A DNA stretch of 64,000 nucleotides, from the NCBI RefSeq assembly GCF_035195345.1, contig NZ_CP136574.1, positions 2,533,871 through 2,597,870 on the forward strand, written 5' to 3'. The first letter of the stretch is position 1. Each line of letters begins with the position of its first letter. Below, in pieces: positions 55,469-64,000 of the stretch. The notes under the pieces were generated by a model. That model had not been told where the DNA came from. It saw only the letters and a program-made list of their open reading frames with translations, and did no database searches. The DNA is from Flavobacterium sp. GTDB lineage: Bacteria; Bacteroidota; Bacteroidia; Flavobacteriales; Flavobacteriaceae. The position numbers and the translations under genes are program-made.

Positions 55469-58400
55469 ATGAAGTTATTTTTTAAAATTATATTTCTATT
55501 GAGTTTTAGTTTGACTTTTGCTCAATCACCAGATTGTTCATCTGCTTCTGCAATGTGTTCTGGTCAAGGGGGGCCTTACGTTAATACACATCCTGGAACC
55601 CCAGGCGGAAATCAAACAGGTTATGGTCCAATTACTGGATGTGGAGGTAGTAATAGTCATGGAAATAACGGCTCCTTGGGGTCAACACCACGACCTGCAT
55701 GGTTTACCATTCAAATCGGTCAGTCTGGTCCTATAAATTTAAATTTGCAACAGTTTAATAACTCTGGTACTGGAATTGATGTTGATTTTGCGCTTTGGGG
55801 TCCATTTCCAAATAATAATTTGGCTAGCATATGTAATAGTCTATCTGGTTTTCCTGGTACTACTTATACTGGGCCATGTAACCTTGTAGATGCTAGTTTT
55901 TCAGGTGATTTTGATGAAACTATTCATTTTCCAAATGCTCTTGCTGGTGAAACTTATTTGCTTTTAGTTACAAATTATAGTACTCAGTCAGGTACTTATT
56001 CGGTCAATCAAGTTGGCGTAACACCATCGTCCGGACAGATAACTTGTGATATAGTTTGTGGTGTTAATTTAGGTCCTGATAGAATTTTATGTGGCTCTGC
56101 AACTAATGTTTCTTTAACGGCAACCTTTTTACAAGCACCTTCTACACCAGGGTCTCCTATTTATTCGTGGTATTTAAATGGGGTTTTACAATTTACAACG
56201 CCAACCAATACAACAATCGTAACTCAGAATGGTACATGGGGCGTAAGCGTAACAAGACCTGGTTGTTCTGATATTGCAACAGATGATGTTATTGTAAATA
56301 TTATAGGTTCTGTCCCCTATAACAATATAGGTCCTTATTCAAGTCCAGCTGGTGAGTGTAATCCGGTATTTGATTTATCCGCCTATTTAGATGATTTAGT
56401 AGCGCCTAATAATCCTGCGGGTTTTACTTTTATCTTTACGGATGGTATGACAGGTCAAGTTATTACAGATTTAGCAAACTATACTACTAACGATGATACA
56501 ACAATTATTGTAGAAATATTTGCAGGTTCGTGTTCTGAAATAACAACTTTTGAATTATTCGTTGATTGTGTTGTTGCTAGTTGTGATGTCGATTTAACTT
56601 CTGATCCAGCAACAGCTAATCAAACTATTTGTTTAAATGATCCTATATCTAATATTACATATCAAACGGCTGGAGATGCAACGAATGTAACAGCTACTGG
56701 TTTGCCATTAGGTCTTACAGCTGTTTATAATACTAACATATTAACAATAAGTGGAGTTCCAACAGAAACAGGAACTTTTAATTATACTGTTGAAACGGTT
56801 GGTTGTTCTCCAAATTTAACATTAACTGGAGTAATCACTATTAATCCAAATCCAACTTTTACTTCATTAACAGCAAATGGTCCAATTTGTGTTGGTGCTG
56901 ATGCTGTGTTTAATCTATCTGGTACACCTGGTGCTAATGTTTTTTATACAATTAATAGTAATCCAATTCAATTTGTAACTTTAGATACTTCTGGTAATGG
57001 AGTAATTAGGATTACTGGAGCTTCAGCGGATGTTGTAATAATTTTAAGTGAAATCGAATTAGGTACATGTGATATTAATTTGGTGAATACGGCTACTGTT
57101 TTTATTTCTCCTACACCTGCAGTTCCTGCTATTAATACAACCGGACCTACTTGTTCAGTAGATGGATTTAGCACAATTACAAATTATGATGGTACGTTAA
57201 ATTATACTTTTAATCCAGCAGGTCCTTCAATAGGAGTAAGTGGATTGATTTCAGGAATGGTATTAGGTACACCTTACACTATTACAGCAGGTAATGGAAC
57301 TTGTACTTCGTTAGCGTCTAGTCCATTTACAAGTGTTGCTACTTTGTCAGTTCCAGCTCTACCGGTAGTCTCGATTACAGCACCAACATGTTTAGCAGAT
57401 GGATTTAGTACAATTACAAATTACGATGGTACATTAAATTATGTATTTAACCCAGCTGGACCTACAGTTGGGGCAGGTGGATTGGTATCAGGAATGACAT
57501 TTGGGACATCATATGTTGTTGCAGCTTCAAACGGAAGTTGTTCATCAGTAGATACAGCATCGTTTAGTGTTGATTCAATTTTACCTACGCCCGTAGCGCC
57601 AGTTGTTAGTGAAACAGCGCCAACGTGTTTAGCGGATGGATTTAGTACAATTACAAATTACGATGGTACATTAAATTATGTATTTAACCCAGCAGGTCCA
57701 ACTATTAATGCTTCAGGATTAATTCAAGGAATGGTTTTAGGCACTAGTTATTCAGTTACAAGTACCAATGCCTCTTTGTGTACATCCTTAGTTTCGAATA
57801 ATTTTGTTAATAATCCAATGTTATTAACCCCAGTTGTACCAACAATATCGATTACAGCACCAACATGTTTAGCAGATGGATTTGCTACAGTAACAAATTA
57901 CGATGCAACATTAAGTTATGTATTCACGCCAGCTGGACCTACAGTTGGGGCAGGTGGATTGGTATCAGGAATGACATTTGGGACATCATATGTTGTTGCA
58001 GCTTCAAACGGAAGTTGTTCATCAGTAGATACAGCCTCTTTTAGTGTTGATTCAATTTTACCTACGCCCGTAGCGCCAGTTGTTAGTGAAACAGCGCCAA
58101 CGTGTTTAGCGGATGGATTTAGTACAATTACAAATTACGATGGTACATTAAATTATGTATTTAACCCAGCAGGTCCAACTATTAATGCTTCAGGATTAAT
58201 TCAAGGAATGGTTTTAGGCACTAGTTATTCAGTTACAAGTACCAATGCCTCTTTGTGTACATCCTTAGTTTCGAATAATTTTGTTAATAATCCAATGTTA
58301 TTAACCCCAGTTGTACCAACAATATCGATTACAGCACCAACGTGTTTAGCAGATGGATTTGCTACAGTAACAAATTACGATGCAACATTAAGTTATGTAT

Positions 58401-61400
58401 TCACTCCAGCTGGACCTACAGTTGGGGCAGGTGGATTGGTATCAGGAATGACATTTGGGACATCGTATGTTGTTGCAGCTTCAAACGGAAGTTGTTCATC
58501 AGTAGACACAGCCTCTTTTAGTGTTGATTCAATTTTACCTACGCCCGTAGCGCCAGTTGTTAGTGAAACAGCGCCAACGTGTTTAGCGGATGGATTTAGT
58601 ACAATTACAAATTACGATGGTACATTAAATTATGTATTTAACCCAGCAGGTCCAACTATTAATGCTTCAGGATTAATTCAAGGAATGGTTTTAGGCACTA
58701 GTTATTCAGTTACAAGTACCAATGCCTCTTTGTGTACATCCTTAGTTTCGAATAATTTTGTTAATAATCCAATGTTATTAACCCCAGTTGTACCAACAAT
58801 ATCGATTACAGCACCAACGTGTTTAGCAGATGGATTTGCTACAGTAACAAATTACGATGCAACATTAAGTTATGTATTCACGCCAGCTGGACCTACAGTT
58901 GGGGCAGGTGGATTGGTATCAGGAATGACATTTGGGACATTGTATGTTGTTGCAGCTTCAAACGGAAGTTGTTCATCAGTAGACACAGCCTCTTTTAGTG
59001 TTGATTCAATTTTACCTACGCCCGTAGCGCCAATTGTTAGTGAAACAGCGCCAACGTGTTTAGCGGATGGATTTAGTACAATTGCAAATTACGATGCTAC
59101 ATTAAATTATGTATTTAACCCAGCAGGTCCAACTATTAATGCTTCAGGATTAATTCAAGGAATGGTTTTAGGCACTAGTTATTCAGTTACAAGTACCAAT
59201 GCATCTTTGTGTACATCCTTAGTTTCGAATAATTTTGTTAATAATCCAATGTTATTAACCCCAGTTGTACCAACAATATCGATTACAGCACCAACGTGTT
59301 TAGCAGATGGATTTGCTACAGTAACAAATTACGATGCAACATTAAGTTATGTATTCACGCCAGCTGGACCTACAGTTGGGGCAGGTGGATTGGTATCAGG
59401 AATGACATTTGGGACATCATATGTTGTTGCAGCTTCAAACGGAAGTTGTTCATCAGTAGACACAGCCTCTTTTAGTGTTGATTTAATTTTACCAACACCC
59501 GTAGCGCCAATTGTTAGTGAAACAGCGCCAACGTGTTTAGCGGATGGATTTAGTACAATTACAAATTACGATGCTACATTAAATTATGTATTTAACCCAG
59601 CAGGTCCAACTATTAATGCTTCAGGATTAATTCAAGGAATGGTTTTAGGCACTAGTTATTCAGTTACAAGTACCAATGCATCTTTGTGTACATCCTTAGT
59701 TTCGAATAATTTTGTTAATAATCCAATGTTATTAACCCCAGTTGTACCAACAATATCGATTACAGCACCAACATGTTTAGCAGATGGATTTGCTACAGTA
59801 ACAAATTACGATGCAACATTAAGTTATGTATTCACGCCAGCTGGACCTACAGTTGGAGCAGGCGGATTGGTATCAGGAATGACATTTGGTTCAGGTTATG
59901 TTGTTGCAGCTTCAAACGGAAGTTGTTCTTCCGTTAACACTACTTCGTTTGTTGTAACTCAACAATTACCATTACCAACAATAGTTAGTGTTACTAATAA
60001 CGGACCAATATGTTTGGGAGGAACGGCAATATTTACGATAACTGCTACTCCTAATTCTCAGGTGATTTATAGTGTAGATGGAAACCCAACTCAAACAGCT
60101 TCTATTAATGCTTCAGGTGTTGGAATTGTAAATGTTACAGGAGTTACAGCAAGTACAACATTAACTACAATTAGTGTTTTTGATGGAATATGTTCGTCTA
60201 ACTTTTCATTAACTTCTACAGTTAATTTATTTGCAAATACAACTATTTCATTAGTTTCAAATTCTGGAACGGATGGTCAAACACGATGTGCTGGAGTTAC
60301 TATTGATCCTATTCAATACCAAGTTACAGGTACAGCGACTGGAGTGGTTGTTACAGGTTTACCAGTGGGAGTTACATATGATTATAATGTTGCTACTGGA
60401 TTGTTAACAATTGCAGGAGCTACAAATATCGCAGGAGTTTATAACTATTCAATTATTACTTCTGGTGGTTGTAACCCTCAAGCAAGTGCTTCAGGTTCAA
60501 TAACTATTACAGGTCTTCCTGTGTTAAGTTATTTGGTTACGGATACCATTTGCGATGGTAGTACTTTAGATTTTGTTTTAAACAGTAGCTTACCAAATAC
60601 GTCATATATATGGAGTGCTACAGTTTCAAATATTTCAGGTTCATATAGTACAACAACTAATGGGGATGAGACTAATATAAATCAAATCGCTACATTAACG
60701 GATTCTGAAAACATTGGAACAATAACTATGGTTATCATTCCAATGGCTAATGGATGTTATGGTGTGGCATCAAATCCTATTGTAATCACAGTTAATCCAA
60801 TACCATTAGTTGAGAGTGTAAGTGTTGCGGATAGTTCAGTTTGTTCAGCAACAAATACAACCAACAATGTGCATGTTGATATTGTAGGTAACATAAGTGG
60901 TATTACCTATAGTTGGACAGCAATAACAAGTGGTGTAAATGTTATAGGAGGTCCTACATCAGGAACAATTATCGCAACATCAACAACAGCAATGATTGAT
61001 TTACAAGTAGTAACAAGTAATCCATTAGTGGCTGGAACAATTTATTTTGAAGTTACACCAATTCGAAATGGTTGTCCAGGTAATTTATTAACAAGTGGAA
61101 TAGTTACCGTTAATCCAAATCCAGGTTTACCAATTTCATCACCAGTAAAAACAATTTGTAGTGGTAACAGTACAGATTTAATGATTGATGTTTCTCCACT
61201 TATTATAGGAACACAATTGACATGGGAAGTGTTAACGGTTGTAAATGTAACAGGCGCAACACCTGGAACAGGCATAGCTCCATCACCAATTAATGATGTA
61301 TTAACAGCTACAACCAATACACAAGGTTATGTTATCTACCGAGTACGATCTACTTTAGGAGATTGCCAAGGCGGTTACACAGATTATAGAGTGAATGTAA

Positions 61401-62161
61401 ATCCATCCCCACTCCCAATATTAACAGATGGAAACATTTGTATCACGGCAACAGGAGAAGTATATCAGACATATACCTTAACTACAGGTTTAAATGATGC
61501 AGATTATGATTTTGAATGGTTTGACAGCAATGGTACTATTATCGCAGGCGCAACAAATTCAACATTAGTAGTAGATGCAGCAGGTACTTATAGTGTTATT
61601 GCAACCAATTGGTTAACGGGATGTTCATCTGATCCTCTTTTAGCAAGTGCTACGGCAACGGTCACTGCAACAACTCCAGCAACATCAATGACGATAGTTC
61701 AAAGTGAGTATTTTAGTGAAAATGCAACTATAATAGTAACAGTTCCAGATGGTTCAGGAACATTAATGTATTCGTTAGATGAAGGCGCACTGCAATCATC
61801 AAATGTATTTACAGGAGTGAGTGCAGGGGAGCATATAGTTACAGTAATCGATACAGAAGGATGTACTTATATGACACAAGAAGTAATGGTAATAGATTAT
61901 CCAACTTATTTTACACCAAATGGAGATGGAATCAATGATACATGGAATATCGTTGGATTAAATCAGGCAGATGCGAAGTTGTACATTTATGACCGTTATG
62001 GTAAATTATTGAAACAATTAAGTGCAACACAAGACAGTAATGGTTGGGATGGTACACACAATCAAGAACAGTTACCATCAACAGATTACTGGTTTACATT
62101 AGATTATACAGAAAATGGAGTTGCTAAACAGTTTAAAGCGCATTTCTCTTTAAATCGATAG
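55469..62161 (+). CDS. giant T9SS type-B-sorted surface protein with 159-residue tandem repeats
   Basis: 2230 residues. Signal peptide MKLFFKIIFLLSFSLTFAQ; an N-terminal ~170-residue beta domain (PAWFTIQIGQSGPINLNLQQF, DFALWGPF); Ig-like segments to ~555; 12 modules of 79/80 residues at ~556-1508; five or so further Ig/PKD-like domains (each with paired Cys, e.g. NGPICLGGTAIFTI, TRCAGVTIDPIQYQV); and a C-terminal sorting domain at ~2144-2230 (YPTYFTPNGDGINDTWNIVG ... WDGTHNQEQLPSTDYWFTL). The last domain directs export by the gliding-linked T9SS. Start chosen at ATG 55469, as TTG at 55463 adds only two residues. Likely an adhesin or surface filament; ligand unknown. Confidence 0.92.
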   Translation: MKLFFKIIFLLSFSLTFAQSPDCSSASAMCSGQGGPYVNTHPGTPGGNQTGYGPITGCGGSNSHGNNGSLGSTPRPAWFTIQIGQSGPINLNLQQFNNSGTGIDVDFALWGPFPNNNLASICNSLSGFPGTTYTGPCNLVDASFSGDFDETIHFPNALAGETYLLLVTNYSTQSGTYSVNQVGVTPSSGQITCDIVCGVNLGPDRILCGSATNVSLTATFLQAPSTPGSPIYSWYLNGVLQFTTPTNTTIVTQNGTWGVSVTRPGCSDIATDDVIVNIIGSVPYNNIGPYSSPAGECNPVFDLSAYLDDLVAPNNPAGFTFIFTDGMTGQVITDLANYTTNDDTTIIVEIFAGSCSEITTFELFVDCVVASCDVDLTSDPATANQTICLNDPISNITYQTAGDATNVTATGLPLGLTAVYNTNILTISGVPTETGTFNYTVETVGCSPNLTLTGVITINPNPTFTSLTANGPICVGADAVFNLSGTPGANVFYTINSNPIQFVTLDTSGNGVIRITGASADVVIILSEIELGTCDINLVNTATVFISPTPAVPAINTTGPTCSVDGFSTITNYDGTLNYTFNPAGPSIGVSGLISGMVLGTPYTITAGNGTCTSLASSPFTSVATLSVPALPVVSITAPTCLADGFSTITNYDGTLNYVFNPAGPTVGAGGLVSGMTFGTSYVVAASNGSCSSVDTASFSVDSILPTPVAPVVSETAPTCLADGFSTITNYDGTLNYVFNPAGPTINASGLIQGMVLGTSYSVTSTNASLCTSLVSNNFVNNPMLLTPVVPTISITAPTCLADGFATVTNYDATLSYVFTPAGPTVGAGGLVSGMTFGTSYVVAASNGSCSSVDTASFSVDSILPTPVAPVVSETAPTCLADGFSTITNYDGTLNYVFNPAGPTINASGLIQGMVLGTSYSVTSTNASLCTSLVSNNFVNNPMLLTPVVPTISITAPTCLADGFATVTNYDATLSYVFTPAGPTVGAGGLVSGMTFGTSYVVAASNGSCSSVDTASFSVDSILPTPVAPVVSETAPTCLADGFSTITNYDGTLNYVFNPAGPTINASGLIQGMVLGTSYSVTSTNASLCTSLVSNNFVNNPMLLTPVVPTISITAPTCLADGFATVTNYDATLSYVFTPAGPTVGAGGLVSGMTFGTLYVVAASNGSCSSVDTASFSVDSILPTPVAPIVSETAPTCLADGFSTIANYDATLNYVFNPAGPTINASGLIQGMVLGTSYSVTSTNASLCTSLVSNNFVNNPMLLTPVVPTISITAPTCLADGFATVTNYDATLSYVFTPAGPTVGAGGLVSGMTFGTSYVVAASNGSCSSVDTASFSVDLILPTPVAPIVSETAPTCLADGFSTITNYDATLNYVFNPAGPTINASGLIQGMVLGTSYSVTSTNASLCTSLVSNNFVNNPMLLTPVVPTISITAPTCLADGFATVTNYDATLSYVFTPAGPTVGAGGLVSGMTFGSGYVVAASNGSCSSVNTTSFVVTQQLPLPTIVSVTNNGPICLGGTAIFTITATPNSQVIYSVDGNPTQTASINASGVGIVNVTGVTASTTLTTISVFDGICSSNFSLTSTVNLFANTTISLVSNSGTDGQTRCAGVTIDPIQYQVTGTATGVVVTGLPVGVTYDYNVATGLLTIAGATNIAGVYNYSIITSGGCNPQASASGSITITGLPVLSYLVTDTICDGSTLDFVLNSSLPNTSYIWSATVSNISGSYSTTTNGDETNINQIATLTDSENIGTITMVIIPMANGCYGVASNPIVITVNPIPLVESVSVADSSVCSATNTTNNVHVDIVGNISGITYSWTAITSGVNVIGGPTSGTIIATSTTAMIDLQVVTSNPLVAGTIYFEVTPIRNGCPGNLLTSGIVTVNPNPGLPISSPVKTICSGNSTDLMIDVSPLIIGTQLTWEVLTVVNVTGATPGTGIAPSPINDVLTATTNTQGYVIYRVRSTLGDCQGGYTDYRVNVNPSPLPILTDGNICITATGEVYQTYTLTTGLNDADYDFEWFDSNGTIIAGATNSTLVVDAAGTYSVIATNWLTGCSSDPLLASATATVTATTPATSMTIVQSEYFSENATIIVTVPDGSGTLMYSLDEGALQSSNVFTGVSAGEHIVTVIDTEGCTYMTQEVMVIDYPTYFTPNGDGINDTWNIVGLNQADAKLYIYDRYGKLLKQLSATQDSNGWDGTHNQEQLPSTDYWFTLDYTENGVAKQFKAHFSLNR
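57134..59992 (+). repeat. 12-module tandem repeat (477-bp A+B unit) inside the giant gene
   Basis: Head module (57134-57370, 79 codons), then alternating A (79 codons) and B (80 codons): A1 57371, B1 57608, A2 57848, A3 58325, A4 58802, A5 59279, A6 59756. Period is exactly 477 bp (motif ACCTACGCCCGTAGCGCC or its variant starts at 57583, 58060, 58537, 59014, 59491). Units are nearly identical in DNA. Confidence 0.95.
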
Positions 62162-62181
62162 AAAATAAATCCATATAATTT

Positions 62182-62215
62182 AAGCGGTACATTTATTTGT
62201 GCCGCTTTTTTTATT
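62182..62215 (+). terminator. terminator after the giant gene
   Basis: AAGCGGTAC/GTGCCGCTT stem (one G-U) then seven T's, 20 nt after the stop. Confidence 0.88.
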
Positions 62216-62313
62216 AAAATGATTTTTTGTTAAATGAAGTTGTGGCTAAAATTTAAAATAGATAATAAAATACCAACATAAAGTTAAATATTTTTGAGAG
62301 TAGTTTGAAAAAG

Positions 62314-62342
62314 TGTATTAAAATTTAATTTGAGTACTTTTG
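62314..62342 (+). promoter_or_regulatory. possible promoter in the 306-bp gap before the next secreted-protein gene
   Basis: -33 TTTG (62314-62317) and -7 TACTTTTG (62335-62342), spacer 17 nt, 125 nt before the ATG at 62468. The rest of the gap 62216-62467 is AT-rich noncoding DNA with no gene seen. Confidence 0.4.
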
Positions 62343-62467
62343 GTATTTTGTAACTTTATGAAAATCAATGTCATGTGAAATTATAGCATAAAAAAATATG
62401 GTGTGTTATAGTTTTTTAAAGATATTTCGTATTATTGTAATGAATAATTTAAAATTAATTAATCGTA

Positions 62468-62851
62468 ATGAAGAATATCTTTGCTTTTGTGTTTATATTA
62501 ATAAATACTCTATTAGTCCAAGCTCAACAACCAGCTAATAATAATTATAATTTGCCACCTGGGGTGGTATTAAATAAAAAAGGAGTTGAAAAAAAGGACT
62601 TGTCTTATAAATTGAATTTAGAAAATTTTAACAATAATCCATTAGCTGATAATTTCTTAAGAAAGTTTTCGACAGATGAAATCATTCAAATGGAAAATGA
62701 TAAAGGTGAAGACTATTTTTATTACAAAAATGCAAATGAATATTTCATGTCTCTATCAAATAAAGTTAGAAAAATTTTCACACATGATGAGCTTTGGTAT
62801 ATCTATATGTTTGATCAAAGCTTAAAACATAAATTAACGAACATAAAATAA
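62468..62851 (+). CDS. hypothetical secreted protein
   Basis: 127 residues with signal peptide MKNIFAFVFILINTLLVQAQ. The mature region is polar with NNNYNLPPGVVLNKKG and a helical C-terminus (DEIIQMENDKGEDYFYYKNANEYFMSL...FTHDELWYIYMFDQSL). No family recognised and no sorting domain. It lies between two T9SS surface-protein genes, 34 nt before the next, and might be an accessory of that protein. Confidence 0.68.
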   Translation: MKNIFAFVFILINTLLVQAQQPANNNYNLPPGVVLNKKGVEKKDLSYKLNLENFNNNPLADNFLRKFSTDEIIQMENDKGEDYFYYKNANEYFMSLSNKVRKIFTHDELWYIYMFDQSLKHKLTNIK

Positions 62852-62885
62852 AATAGTAATATTTTTAAAAATTTAAATAAAGGTT

Positions 62886-64000
62886 ATGATTAAAAAACAA
62901 TTTTTACTTTGGTTTTTTATATTTTTTTCTATTAGTTTATTTTCTCAAACTTATACATTGAATAACGGTTCAAATGGTACTATTACTACATGTTCAGGAA
63001 CATTTGTTGATAATGGAGGAAATGTTGCTGATTATGGCAACAATCAAAATAGTACAATTACATTTTGTCCATCTACTCCAGGAGAAATAATTAAAGTTGT
63101 ATTTACTTCTTTTTCTACTGAGGCCTTTGCGGGTACTTGTACTGATTATTTGGATGTTTGGTATGGAAATACTGTAGGTGCCCCTGGTACAAATAACGAT
63201 AGATTGTGTGGTAATGTTGGTAATACTACTTTTGTATCTACCAGTCCAGATGGATGTATTTCATTTCAATTTATTTCAAATGGTAATGTTAATCAAGCTG
63301 GGTGGTCTGCAACTATTTCGTGTGTCACACCCTGTACAAATCCAATAGCGGCTTTAACAGATTCATCTCCAGTTAACATTTGTCCATCAACAGCTACTAA
63401 TCCTGGACCATTAGCTGTTAGTTTTAATGCAAGTGCTTCAACGGCATCTGGTGGTTTTTCAGTTTCTTCCTATGAATGGGCATGGGGTGATGGTACAAGT
63501 TCTATAACAACTACACCTACTACAACACATACTTATTCTGGGCCAGGAATATATTCAGTTAGTTTGATTGTGCGAAACAATAATACAGATATTTACCCTC
63601 TTGGTTGTCAAAGTACTAATCCAGCAACAAGAGTTGTAAGGGTATATCCTCCACCAAATTTCACAGGTTCTTCTCCTACAACAGTTAATGTTAATTGTGG
63701 TGAATCACTAAATTTGAATGGATTAGTATCCTCACAAACAATATCATCAATTCCATTAGCAGTTTCTCAAAGTACAATTACATTGGCAGATGCTGCTGGT
63801 GTTAATTATGATTCAACAATAGATATTTCAGGTTTTTTTCCTTCTGGATCAATTGTAACACCAAGTTGTTACCCAACAATTACCTTTGATTTAGAACATA
63901 CACATTCGGGAGATTTAGAAATAACATTAATTTCTCCTACGGGACAAAGTGTAATGATATATGATCAGCATGGTGGTACAAATGACTTTGGAATTTGTGC
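62886..64000 (+). CDS. CUB/PKD/P-domain secreted surface protein, 3' end outside window
   Basis: Translated directly: signal peptide MIKKQFLLWFFIFFSISLFSQ, then a CUB domain (GTFVDNGGNVADYGNN...CTDYLDVWYGN...GCISFQFISNGNVNQAGWSATISC) with four cysteines, a PKD domain (SYEWAWGDGTSS...THTYSGPGIYSVSLIV) at ~190-245, and the beginning of a proprotein-convertase P-like domain (FDLEHTHSGDLEITLISPTGQSV). 371 full codons are open to the right edge without a stop. Such mosaics are usually long T9SS cargo; its sorting domain would be outside the window. Confidence 0.9.
   Translation, partial: MIKKQFLLWFFIFFSISLFSQTYTLNNGSNGTITTCSGTFVDNGGNVADYGNNQNSTITFCPSTPGEIIKVVFTSFSTEAFAGTCTDYLDVWYGNTVGAPGTNNDRLCGNVGNTTFVSTSPDGCISFQFISNGNVNQAGWSATISCVTPCTNPIAALTDSSPVNICPSTATNPGPLAVSFNASASTASGGFSVSSYEWAWGDGTSSITTTPTTTHTYSGPGIYSVSLIVRNNNTDIYPLGCQSTNPATRVVRVYPPPNFTGSSPTTVNVNCGESLNLNGLVSSQTISSIPLAVSQSTITLADAAGVNYDSTIDISGFFPSGSIVTPSCYPTITFDLEHTHSGDLEITLISPTGQSVMIYDQHGGTNDFGIC

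Noticed and set aside
57134..59992. Regular repeat as a CRISPR array
   Set aside because: Units are 477 bp, translate in one frame as protein modules, and have no short repeat/spacer pattern.
61042..61317. Minus-strand open frame inside the giant T9SS gene
   Set aside because: Antisense to Ig-like domains; explained by their Thr/Val/Asn-rich codons.

Overview
The window looks like a chromosome segment of a Flavobacteriaceae bacterium (Bacteroidota), most likely Flavobacterium or a close relative. The evidence is strongly AT-rich DNA, Bacteroidota-type promoters (TAnnTTTG at -7), few Shine-Dalgarno sequences, a fused SecDF, a GldH-like lipoprotein, a DUF4249/TonB-receptor pair, DUF6588 and DUF3810 proteins, and a giant protein ending in a type IX secretion (T9SS) type-B sorting domain. 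I found no rRNA, tRNA, intact insertion sequence, prophage or CRISPR array.

Layout. 1-8.5 kb: end of a surface-polysaccharide locus. It holds a sugar aminotransferase cut by the left edge, a Wzx-type flippase, five glycosyltransferases and an FdtA-like 3,4-ketoisomerase, with ftsE leading the minus-strand glycosyltransferase operon. 8.7-13.6 kb: a 1003-residue TPR protein and a plug-less outer-membrane barrel. 13.6-24.5 kb: a small lipoprotein, a GreA-like protein, asnB, gyrB-DUF6588, mdh, secDF and a GldH-like lipoprotein. 24.5-27.6 kb (minus): ECF sigma factor, membrane protein and TraB/GumN operon, and a DUF3810 metallopeptidase-like protein. 27.7-33.6 kb: pepD, then minus-strand iron genes (TonB-dependent siderophore receptor, PepSY membrane protein, DUF6686) behind a promoter with two near-identical palindromes. 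33.8-41.3 kb: prfA; a five-gene envelope/stress-like operon whose first gene encodes only 50 residues; pyrF-BtuF-like-hydrolase; DUF1456; an esterase. 41.3-50.1 kb: TerB-like, VOC, double-SRPBCC and DMP19 proteins, uvrB directly abutting a ParE-type toxin/antitoxin pair and thiamine pyrophosphokinase, then DUF4249 with its TonB receptor. 50.2-54.9 kb: a secreted protein, lgt, yidD, cysS, folE. 55.0-64 kb: a T9SS surface-protein cluster with a 2230-residue protein built around a 477-bp tandem repeat, followed by a CUB/PKD/P-domain protein cut by the right edge.

How the genes work together. Much of the window serves the cell envelope: sugar-nucleotide modification, flippase and glycosyltransferases for surface glycans; SecDF, YidD and Lgt for protein export and lipoprotein maturation; TonB receptors for uptake; T9SS substrates for the surface. 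Housekeeping genes (gyrB, prfA, pyrF, cysS, folE, mdh, asnB, uvrB) are interspersed. Intergenic DNA carries several degenerate palindromic repeats, one family present in at least two clear copies. No wholly new defence or metabolic system is evident. The best candidates for follow-up are the homogenised adhesin repeat, the double operator at the siderophore receptor, the toxin-antitoxin/uvrB fusion of transcription units, and the TPR/plug-less barrel pair.
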